From contig NZ_CP196822.1 of the NCBI RefSeq assembly GCF_051912485.1, positions 620,001 through 684,000 on the forward strand: DNA of 64,000 bases. Reading direction: 5' to 3'. The DNA is from Nitrobacter sp051912485 (GTDB lineage: Bacteria > Pseudomonadota > Alphaproteobacteria > Rhizobiales > Xanthobacteraceae). Both the position numbers and the translations under genes were made by a program. Positions 35,640-45,000 of this stretch are shown one piece after another (the stretch's first letter is position 1; every line of letters begins with the position of its first letter). The notes beneath the pieces are model-generated. The model was not told the origin of the DNA. It worked only from the letters and a program-made list of their open reading frames with translations, and did no database searches.

Positions 35640-36785
35640 ATGAAGGATGATGGACAGAAAAGCCTGCTGCAATGGTTGGCTCCTGAACTCGCAGCGAACG
35701 GCGTCCTGCAAAACGAACCGTGGGTTCAAATCAGCGCGCGTCAGGCCGAGGACATGTTCTCGGTAAGGCCATTGGCTATCGCGGCCGTGACAATGGTCGT
35801 GGTCGAACCTTTCGCGATCGACTATCTGAGGCAAGCTCCGGTCCTTGTCGTCGCTGCGGCGCAGGGCATGGAATGCTTCCGGCCAACCGAACGAGAATTT
35901 GTCCTGCGGGATTGGCAGGCAATAGTCCGCGATCGCCCGAAATTGCGCGATCTCCTGAGGTACTATGGACTTATCCGACCGTTACGCGCGCTCAAAGGGC
36001 AAGCGTTCCGTGCCGGTCCGGCCGAATATCAGGTCATTCAGAATTTGTGCGATGTTCCGCCGTCGCCGTTGGCGCAGGCGATTCCGACTTCGATCCGCAA
36101 GCAGCACAACTGGTTACGCGCGCTTGGTGAATGGTCCGACGCAATGTGTCGCCGTGAGCAGAGCGCCAAAGCCCTCCTTGACTGGGCTGTATGCGCAATG
36201 GGCAATCATACGGGAAGCACGGCCGACGGCACCCTGGATCAGGCATCCACTATTGCAGACTATGCGGCATTTCATATCAGAAGTTTCAATCGGCGGTGGA
36301 GCTATCAACGTGCTTTTCGAGCAGCGCTCGAATGGCATGAGGAACTCGCGCGGGCCAGCAACGAGAAGGCGTACTTTCTAACCCACAAGATGGGGTGGGA
36401 CGATGTGATCGATTACGGTGGCCTGCCGGGCAGCGTGACGATCGAAGGATACGAAATGGTCGCGCTCCAGACCGGCGCAGCGCTTCATGCCGAGGGCGTG
36501 GACATGCATCATTGCGTCGCGAGCTACGCGGGAAATGTCATACGAGGATTCAGCCGAATTTTCTCGGTGCGTAAAGACGGCCAGCGGGTTGCGACCTTCG
36601 AGATCAGCAAGTCAGGCTTCTTGCTTGCGTCGGGCGAGTTTCTTCAATTGCCCGCCAGCAAAGGACCCCTTTACAAGCTCGTGCAGCTCAAAGGACCGTA
36701 CAATGCCGAGGTCTCCAACGAGATCGAAAAGGCGATCCATGCCTTTATTTCCGGCCTGAACGAAACATCCCGAGCCGTTGGATGA
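35640..36785 (+). CDS. PcfJ-domain protein
   Basis: A 381-residue protein. The last 150 residues match the PcfJ family: ALQTGAALHAEGVDMHHCVA, SYAGNVIRGFSRIFSVR and GQRVATFEISKSG, with the conserved HCV and the basic SVRK turn. The first 230 residues are helical with no domain I can name. PcfJ-like proteins are known from conjugative plasmids such as pCF10 and from scattered chromosomal islands; their biochemical role is not established to my knowledge. ATG at 35640. Neighbours (UspA, molybdenum storage) do not suggest conjugation, so this may be a remnant of transferred DNA. Confidence 0.75.
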   Translation: MKDDGQKSLLQWLAPELAANGVLQNEPWVQISARQAEDMFSVRPLAIAAVTMVVVEPFAIDYLRQAPVLVVAAAQGMECFRPTEREFVLRDWQAIVRDRPKLRDLLRYYGLIRPLRALKGQAFRAGPAEYQVIQNLCDVPPSPLAQAIPTSIRKQHNWLRALGEWSDAMCRREQSAKALLDWAVCAMGNHTGSTADGTLDQASTIADYAAFHIRSFNRRWSYQRAFRAALEWHEELARASNEKAYFLTHKMGWDDVIDYGGLPGSVTIEGYEMVALQTGAALHAEGVDMHHCVASYAGNVIRGFSRIFSVRKDGQRVATFEISKSGFLLASGEFLQLPASKGPLYKLVQLKGPYNAEVSNEIEKAIHAFISGLNETSRAVG

Positions 36786-36864
36786 GCACGTCGCCGTACC
36801 TGACGACGGACAGGTTCGCTCGAATAGACCGACGTGATCGTCGTAGTGGACTTTCCGTCGGTGT

Positions 36865-36889
36865 CGTTATCACCCCATCATACATAACG
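36865..36889. promoter_or_regulatory. Candidate Mo-box (ModE-type operator)
   Basis: CGTTATCAC and, 13 bases after CGTTAT, ATAACG (right arm reads CGTTATGTA on the other strand) form an inverted repeat. The ModE consensus is CGNTATATA, a spacer of about 6, and TATATAACG; the outer hexamers match exactly and spacing fits within one base, but inner bases are poorer. It lies about 230 bases before mosB. Confidence 0.4.
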
Positions 36890-37115
36890 CTTTGAAAACA
36901 AAGGGGTTTATCCTTTTGTCGAGTTGACATGCATTTGGGGACACGACATGTTGTCGGCAGGGACGGAGCCCGCTGGGCGAGCCGTTGGGTGAGTTATGTG
37001 TCGGCTTATTGTCCGCTGAACAAAGCCCATTCCACAGATGGAATGGTGGCGTCGATGAGCTGACGGACTGTCGAACAAGACGAACAAAACGAATTGACGA
37101 CGAAAGGAAAGCCCC

Positions 37116-37928
37116 ATGGCTAATACGACCGCGGAGCTCGAGGCGCTCCTCACACAGCGTTCGCTGACTGACACGCAGCTTCTGGCTGCGGCGGAGGCTT
37201 CGGCGGACTTTCGAATCCTGCCTGATGCGACGGTTCTCAAGATCGGCGGACAGAGCGTCATCGATCGCGGCCGCGCGGCGGTCTACCCGCTGGTGGACGA
37301 GATCGTCGCCGCCCGCAAGAACCACAAGCTGCTGATCGGAACCGGCGCAGGCACACGAGCCAGACACCTGTACTCGATCGCAGCCGGGCTCAATCTGCCG
37401 GCGGGCGTGCTCACGCAGCTTGGAGCCTCGGTTGCCGATCAGAACGCCGTGATGCTGGGGCAGCTGCTCGCGAAGCACGGCATATCCGCGGTCGACGGCG
37501 CCGGGCTCTCGGCTGTGCCGCTCTACCTTGCCGAGGTGAACGGTGTCATCTTCAGCGGCATGCCGCCTTACGGGCTCTGGACGCGTCCCGCCGCCGAGGG
37601 CGTCATCCCTCCCTACCGCACCGACGCCGGATGCTTCCTCATCGCCGAACAGTTCGGTTGCAAGGCGATGATCTTCGTGAAGGACGAAGACGGTCTTTAC
37701 ACCGCGAACCCGAAGACCTCGAAGGGCGCCACCCTGATCCCGAAGATCACGGTCGCCGAAATGAAGGCCAAGGGGCTGCATGACTCGATCCTCGAATTCC
37801 CCATGCTCGACCTGCTCGAGTCGGCACGCCACGTCCGCCAGGTGCAGGTCGTGAATGGCCTCGTCCCGGGCAATCTGACGCGTGCGCTCGCCGGAGAGCA
37901 CGTCGGCACCATCATTACCGCGAGCTGA
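37116..37928 (+). CDS. mosB: Molybdenum storage protein subunit beta
   Basis: A 270-residue amino-acid-kinase-fold protein matching MoSto beta of Azotobacter almost block for block as I recall it: LLTQRSLTDTQLLAAAEAS, ATVLKIGGQSVIDRGRAAVY, ARKNHKLLIGTGAGTRARHL, GVLTQLGASVADQNAVMLGQ, EGVIPPYRTDAGCFLIAEQF, MIFVKDEDGLYTANPKTS, and VQVVNGLVPGNLTRALAGEH. With the alpha subunit it forms a hetero-hexameric cage that uses ATP to store polyoxomolybdate (or tungstate), typically for nitrogenase. ATG at 37116 with AAAGGAAA 6-8 bases upstream. mosA follows 13 bases later. No nitrogenase genes in the window. Confidence 0.93.
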   Translation: MANTTAELEALLTQRSLTDTQLLAAAEASADFRILPDATVLKIGGQSVIDRGRAAVYPLVDEIVAARKNHKLLIGTGAGTRARHLYSIAAGLNLPAGVLTQLGASVADQNAVMLGQLLAKHGISAVDGAGLSAVPLYLAEVNGVIFSGMPPYGLWTRPAAEGVIPPYRTDAGCFLIAEQFGCKAMIFVKDEDGLYTANPKTSKGATLIPKITVAEMKAKGLHDSILEFPMLDLLESARHVRQVQVVNGLVPGNLTRALAGEHVGTIITAS

Positions 37929-37941
37929 GAGGATCACCGTC

Positions 37942-38781
37942 ATGGCCAACACAACCGACACCATCAAGCACGTTGCCTCGCCGCTCGCACGCCAGACCCT
38001 GCTCGACGCCCAACTCACCGCGCCCGTCGCCGGCAAGCGGCCGATCCGCCTTCTGCCCTGGCTGCAAGTGGTGAAGATCGGCGGCCGCTCCATCATGGAT
38101 CGCGGCCGGGACGCTATTCTGCCGATCGTGGACGAGATCCGGAAGCTCCTGCCCGAGCACCGTCTGCTCATCCTGACCGGCGCCGGCATCCGCGCCCGCC
38201 ACGTCTATGGCGTCGGCCTCGATCTCGGCCTGCCGGTCGGGTCGCTCGCCCCGCTCGCCGCGAGCGAGGCTGGCCAGAACGGCCACATGCTGGCGTCGCT
38301 GCTCGCTCCGGAGGGTGTCTCCTACATCGAGCACCCGACCATCGCCAGCCAGCTGGCGATTCACCTCTCCGCGGCCCGCGCGGTCGTGGGAAGTGGCTTT
38401 CCGCCCTATCATCACCACGAGTTCACGGGCTCTCGCATCCCGCCCCACCGGGCTGACACCGGCGCGTTTCTGCTCGCCGATGCGCTCGGAGCGGCCGGCC
38501 TCACGATTGTCGAGGACGTGGATGGTGTGTATGACGTCGACCCCAACGGCTCCGACGGAAAGAAGGCGAAGTTGCTTCGCGAGACCAGCGCCGCCGACCT
38601 GGCAAAGTTCAAGGGCACGCTGCCGGTCGACACGGCGCTCATCGAGGTCATGGCAACCGCGCGCCACATCGAGCGGGTACAGGTCGTGAATGGGCTCGTG
38701 CCGGGACGGCTCACCGCCGCGCTGCGTGGCGAGCACGTCGGAACGATCATCCACACCGCCGCGCACGGCCGAAACGCATAA
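37942..38781 (+). CDS. mosA: Molybdenum storage protein subunit alpha
   Basis: A 279-residue MoSto alpha subunit: IKHVASPLARQTLLDAQL, PVAGKRPIRLLPWLQVVKIG, LLPEHRLLILTGAGIRARHV, GSLAPLAASEAGQNGHMLAS, and FPPYHHHEFTGSRIPPHRAD. The HHH cluster near residue 156 is the polyoxomolybdate-binding site of the alpha subunit. It ends VQVVNGLVPGRLTAALRGEH. The ATG at 37942 (MANTTDT) is preferred over an upstream in-frame ATG inside mosB because homologues start here and GAGAGGA precedes it. Followed by a strong terminator. Confidence 0.93.
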   Translation: MANTTDTIKHVASPLARQTLLDAQLTAPVAGKRPIRLLPWLQVVKIGGRSIMDRGRDAILPIVDEIRKLLPEHRLLILTGAGIRARHVYGVGLDLGLPVGSLAPLAASEAGQNGHMLASLLAPEGVSYIEHPTIASQLAIHLSAARAVVGSGFPPYHHHEFTGSRIPPHRADTGAFLLADALGAAGLTIVEDVDGVYDVDPNGSDGKKAKLLRETSAADLAKFKGTLPVDTALIEVMATARHIERVQVVNGLVPGRLTAALRGEHVGTIIHTAAHGRNA

Positions 38782-38844
38782 CCCGGCCGTGTAGCAATTA
38801 AGCGCCTCGGTCCCGCCGTCGCGACCGTATCAATGGTGCTGCAG

Positions 38845-38878
38845 AAACGGGTCGGAGCAATAGCTCCGACCCGTTTTG
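38845..38878. terminator. Strong bidirectional terminator
   Basis: A perfect 14-base-pair hairpin, AAACGGGTCGGAGC - AATA - GCTCCGACCCGTTT, continuing into TTTT on the plus strand and flanked by A residues on the left. It lies between the convergent mosA and autotransporter genes and probably ends transcription in both directions. Confidence 0.88.
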
Positions 38879-39032
38879 GCGTTTGGCCCTCATTCCGGCC
38901 GTAACACGTCGACGACATCGGTCGATCGGGTTCTGCGCCGGCACAAGGCCTTGCCCAGAACACGGCCAAACGACATGATAATCGGCGATCGTCGGAACGT
39001 TGGTCAGCGCGCGCTGCGAGAGAGACATCGGG

Positions 39033-42000
39033 TCAAAAACGCCGGGTCAGCTTGATCGAGCCCGTTTGGTCCTGATAGCCGTTGGCAAATTGCGTTTCGT
39101 ATTGCAGCTTCAGATCGAGTCCGGAAACGCCCCACAATCCAAACACATCGATGCCCGCTGACGTCTTGGCCAGGGTACGCGGTATCGAATTCGCCGACGC
39201 AAATGAGGCGACACCCGCCGGGGCGCCCTCGAAATTGGAGTTAATTGTCCAGCTTCCGGTCGACAGCAACGTGGCGCCGGCCCGAATATAGGGCCGCATG
39301 GCCTGACCATTGTCCCAAATGATGGTTTGACCCAACTCCACCGATGGCGCGACGGCGAACATCACCTGGCTGGCCGAAGCAACACGCAGGCCCAACACGC
39401 CGGCACCCGTCTCGCTAAACCCCGGCATGGTATTATAGATGACGTCGAAATCGAGCATCGGCTTGACGTAAGTGATGCCGAATTCCGCGAGATAGGCCGC
39501 ATGGAATCGGGTATCGAGTCGCCAGATGCTTGATTGGCTTCTGGCAGACCCGATGCCGACAAGATCGATCCTGCGCGTCGTATCGAGCGCCGCATATCCG
39601 GTATCAAGCGCCACGCCAAACAACCATGATCCCACTTGGTGTTTGAGTGCCAGACCGAGGTCGTAACGATCAGCCTGCGTGACAGAGAAATCTCCGACCG
39701 TCGTGTGGCCATACTCATAACCAGCCGCGAACTCGAAGAACCAATCCGGTGCGAGCTCGATCTGCCGGCCGGCCTGGATGCGCCCGGCACGATCGCGATA
39801 TCCGTTCGAACCGGACGCGGAACCTTTGTCAGTCAGAACACCGGTCACTTTGGTCCACTCGCATGCGGTTTCCCGGAGCGGCGCGAGCGCGCCCTGAAAT
39901 CCGTGGCAGCTCATCATGCTGTCGGTGAAGTTGAGGCCGGTCAGAATCGCAGCAGACGCCTGGCTTGCGTAGGATGCCCCATGCAATCGATCGAGCGATT
40001 GGGCGTAAGTATTGGGGTCAGAAATGGTGGCGAAGTAAGCAAAGACCGGCCCCATACCAGCCGCTCCGCCGCCGGCATTCCAGATACCCTGAAGCTGATT
40101 TGCAGCGTTAGTGTCATTCGGTGAAAAATAGGACGCAAACGAAGGCGGCACAAACTGCGCGCTTAGAACGCTGAGCTGAAGGTTGTTGCCGGCAATCTGC
40201 AAACCGTAGGTCACGCTTGCACTATCGACAGGCGTAGCGTCGTTGATACCGACAAAGCCGTTGGCGGCACTGACAATCGTCGTGGGCGCGTTCGGCATCA
40301 GCGACGCCAGGTGAGGCTCGACTTTGCCGCGCACGTTCGCGGTTCCTGTCGCGGCAAGCACATCCGACGTTCCACCGAACGTCGCGTCGACAACCAGCGT
40401 TCCGCTCGGAGCCTGGATGAAATTGCCGTTCAGCGCGGTACTGATCTTGTTGCCGATGCCGCCAAGGTCAAGCCGGCCAGCATTGCTCATCGTGCCGGAG
40501 CCGAGATTGACGGTCTGTCCGGTGGTGAAAACACCCGATGCTAGATTGCTGAGGCCCCCGAGTCCGGAGCCGAGGTCGATGTTGCCCGAAATATTTCCGG
40601 CGCTTGTGATCACGGTATTGCCCGTCGCATGCGCGACGTTGTTCTGATCGACGCCATCGGTGGCCTTGATCGCCAGACCTGACAACGCAGTTACGGTCGC
40701 GCCGGCGGCAATGGTGATCGTATTGGTTTTTCCGCCATCGATGTAAATGCCCGCGGCCGACCCACCGCCACCGGAAACCGTGCCGCTATGCAGTTTGATG
40801 GCGATATCGTCGCCACCCGTGCCGCCAACGCTTTGCGCAAAAATGCCGTGGGAGTCGAGACCGTACGCAATCACGCTGCCGCTCTGGTCGATGGTGATCT
40901 TGCCGCCCGAACCGGCACCGCCGTTGGAACCCGCGAATGGAATGGTGCCGAAGCTGGCATTGCCGCTGCCACCGGTGCCGCCACCGCCGCCAATGCTTTG
41001 CGCGAAGATGCCGTAGGTCCGATAGCCGTTGGTGGTAATGGTGCCGGTCGTTCCGATCGTGACATCACCGCCATTGCCGCCGCCACCGCCCGTGCCACCG
41101 ACGCCGACTCCAATCGTCATAGCATGGCTTAGCAGCGTCGGGTTGTTGCCCGAGACGTCGCCGCCGACGCCGCCGCCGCCGCCAACGCTTTGCGCAAAGA
41201 TACCGTGAGCACCGTCACCGAAGGTGAGAATATCGCCGTCCATCGTCACGTTGACCGCGCCGCCTTTGCCGCCTGCGCTTCCCGAACCGCCAACCATCAC
41301 CGAGCCACCGTCGGCGCCCTGACCGGTGCCGCCGACGCCACCACCACCGCCAATGCTTTGCGCGAAGATCGCAACCGCACGATCGCCGAGCGTCGTCACA
41401 TCACCGGTCTGATTGATGGTGACCACTCCGCCATCGCCGGAGCTTCCAGCCGATCCACCGACGCTAATTCCAATATTTTTCACATCGGTGCCGGCGCTGG
41501 CGTCACCTGCTGCCGCGATACCGCCGCCACCGCCGATGCTCTGCGCAAAAATTCCGTAGGCATCGGCGCCGCGCGTCGCAATCGTGCCTGCATTGGTCAC
41601 GATGACATCGCCACCTTTGCCAGCGCCGCCCGAATTGGCACCTAAGCCAACGCCAACGCTGATGTCGCCTTCGCTTTCGCCGCCACCGCCGCCGCCCGCA
41701 CCGCCACCACCACCGACGCTCTGAGCGAAAATTCCGTAAGCCGCATAGCCGTAGGTATCGATCGAGCCAGTGTTGTTGACCGTGACCTTGTCGCCGGCGC
41801 CCGCAACGCCACCGCTGCCGCCAATGCCGATCGCAACCGATATCTTGGTATCCTCCTTCTCTCCTTTCTTGGCGTCGTCGGTTTTCTTTCCGTTGCGGTC
41901 CGGCTTTTCCTGCTCTGGCGGAGGCTTGGTGGGGTCCGGATCGTCCGAATTGAGCGCAAGAAAACTCACTAACCCACCGGCCACGTCAGCATTCGAACTG

Positions 42001-45000
42001 GCGCGGCCGGCGCCGCCAATGCCGCCGCCGCCGCCAATGCTTTGCGCCACGATCGCGTGCGCATCGTCGCCAAGCGTCACAATGCGGCCGTCATTGGTGA
42101 TCGTCACGGCTTTGCCGTCGCCACCACCGGCGCCGGAGCCGCCGATGGCGATGGAAATCGCAGCCGCATTTTCTGCGACGATCACCTGCGCCGTCGCGGT
42201 TGCATCGCCGCCGTTGCCGCCACCGCCACCGACGCTTTGGGCAAATACACCAACGGAGGCCGCACCACCGGTCATGATCCAGCCGGTATTGTTGACCGTG
42301 ACTTCACCGCCATCACCGCCAACACCGCCACTGCCGCCGATCGAAAGTCCCAAAGCCATCGATCCCTTGGGCGACGCGCTGATCGAGCGCGCCATGCTGG
42401 TCCCGCCGGTACCGCCGCCACCGCCGATGCTGAATGCCGTTATGCCGTTGGAGCCGATGCCCGTTGTTGTGATCGCACCGGTCTGGTTGACGGTAACCGT
42501 GCCGCCGTCACCACCGCCATTGCCACTGCCGCCGATCGCAACCGTTGCATTCACCAGGTTGCCGGTGATCGCGTAGGCAGCGCCACCGCTGCCGCCGCCG
42601 CCGCCAACGCTTTGTGCGAGGATAGCAGCTGCCAGATCGCTATGGCTTGTGATCGTTCCGTAATTGTCGACCTCGACGGTGCCACCATCTCCTGCCGCAC
42701 CGCCTTTGCCGCCAATGGTGTAGTCCACCACAGTCACGCCGAGGCTCGTGCTGTCGCCGCCGTTACCGCCGCCGCCGCCGGTGCTTTGCGCAAAGATCGC
42801 GCTGGAGCGGAAGCCGGATACGCTGATGGTGCCGTAATTCTGAACCAGAACATTACCGCCATTGCTGGCCACGCCACCGTTTCCGCCAATTGACACCGAG
42901 CCAACCGAAGGACCCGCGTAGGAACTGGCCGATCCGCCGTCGCCGCCACCGCCGCCCACGCTTTGCGCAAAGATGCCGTGACTGCCGAGGCCGCTGGTCG
43001 CAATCAGATTGTAGTTGTAGACGTTGACGTCGCCGCCTTTGCCGCCACCGCCACCGTCACCACCGATGGTGATGAAGCCCGACGCACCGCCGCCGTTGCC
43101 GCCGCCGCCGCCGACGCTTTCAGCATAGACACCATACGACCCGATTCCGGTTGTACGGATGATGCCATTGTTGGTGACCGTTACGATGTCACCGTCACCG
43201 CTCGAATTTCCTGCACCGCCGAGCGCAACCAGGCTGCCCGACTGGCTTCCAGCGCCACCACCACCACCGATGCTGGCCGCAACGATGCCGTGGGAGAAAG
43301 CACCATTGGTCGTGATGTGCCCATCATTGGTTACATCGATGACGCCGCCCTTGGCCGCGGATCCACCCGATGCACCGATCGAAACAACGCCGCTGCCGCT
43401 GGCCGCAGTGCCGCCGCCGCCGCCCGTGCTCTCGGCCTGAATGCCAAACGCGCCGAAGCCATCGGTAGTGATTGATCCGGCCGCATTGACCACGACATGA
43501 CCGGACGTTCCGCCTTGTCCGCCCGCGCCGGGACTGGCATAGGCCGCTCCTGCGTTGGCGCCATCGCCGCCGACGCCACCGAGACTCTTGGCGTAAATGC
43601 CGCTCGCCAGCAGACCCGTCGTATGGATTTCACTGGCGCCCGATGTTGTCACGGTCACAGCGTCGGCATTGCCGCCACTGCCACCGATCCCGCCGTGGGC
43701 AACGACGCCAGCACCGCCGCCGCCATGACCGCCAGTCCCACCGACGCTTTCAGCGAACACGCCATAAGCTGCCACGCCGCCGGTATTGATGGTGCCATCG
43801 ACGTTGACCGTCACCAGCTTGCCCGAGCCCGCAGCGCCTCCTGTTCCGCCGCTGCCGCCAGCACCGCCGGCGTCGTCGCCGTTGCCGCCCATGCCCCCAG
43901 CGCTTTGCGCAAACGCGCCATAGGAGGCCGCGCCCGTCGTCTTGATGGTTCCGTTTGCATTGATAGTAACGATACCGCCGTCACCACCGGCGCCGCCATT
44001 GCCGCCAACGGCGTTGGTTGCGTCGCCGCTATTGCCGTTGCCGCCGTTGCCGCCAGCACTCAACGCAAACAGCGCAACGGCATTTGCTCCACCAGTGGTG
44101 ACCGCGCCGCTGGAGGTCAGCGAAACCGTGCCGCCATCACCGGCATTGTGGCTATTGCCTGCATCGGCATTAGCGACTGAAAATGCGTGGCCGCCGTTGC
44201 CGCTGTCGCCGCCCTGGCTGTAAGCAAAGAGACCAAATGCTCCCGCACCACTCGTGGTGACATTTGCCGTCGTATCGATGGTCACGCCACCACCCGCACC
44301 GCCATCCGCGCCATTGCGCGCGTTGGCGTTCGTGGAGCCCAGGGCGTTGGCGCCATCGCCACCGCGGCCACCAAGACTTTCGGCGAAAATGCCGATGGCA
44401 TTGACGCCATCCGTCGTGACGCTGCGAACGCCGACACCATTATCGGCAATCGTGACCTGTCCGCCCACACCGCCGTTGCCGCCGTTGCCGCTGGTCCCGT
44501 TGATGGTCAGACTGTCGCTGGCGTCACCGCCGACGCCGCCAAAGCCACCCTGGCTCAGGGCGTAGATGCCGTAGCTGGTGGATCCGTGGGTTTTCACGAC
44601 TATGGACCCATCCATCGTCACGGTAACGGAGCCACCCGTACCACCGGTGCCGCCATCACGTCCCACAGCTGTACCGCCGGTGGCGCTGCCGCCGTTGCCG
44701 CCTCGACCGCCAACGCTGTTGGCAAAAATGCCGATCGCATTGGCATCTGCTGTCGTCGTGACGCTGCCCGATGCCGTGACCGTTACGACACCGCCAACAC
44801 CACCCGCGGCACCATAACCACCACCGGCATCCGACGTACCTCGCTCGCCGGCCGCACCACCGGTGCCGCCGAAGCCACCCTGGCTCTGTGCGTAGATGCC
44901 ATAGCTGCCGTTGCCGTGCGTCGTGATGCTGTCAGTCGTCGTGACCGTGACCGCACTGGCGTCCCCGCCCAGGCCGGCATTGCCGCCGCTGGCGCTGGCG

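Noticed and set aside
36870..38189. 439-codon minus-strand frame antisense to mosB-mosA
   Set aside because: Caused by GC-rich codon bias of the mos genes, which have unambiguous products on the plus strand.
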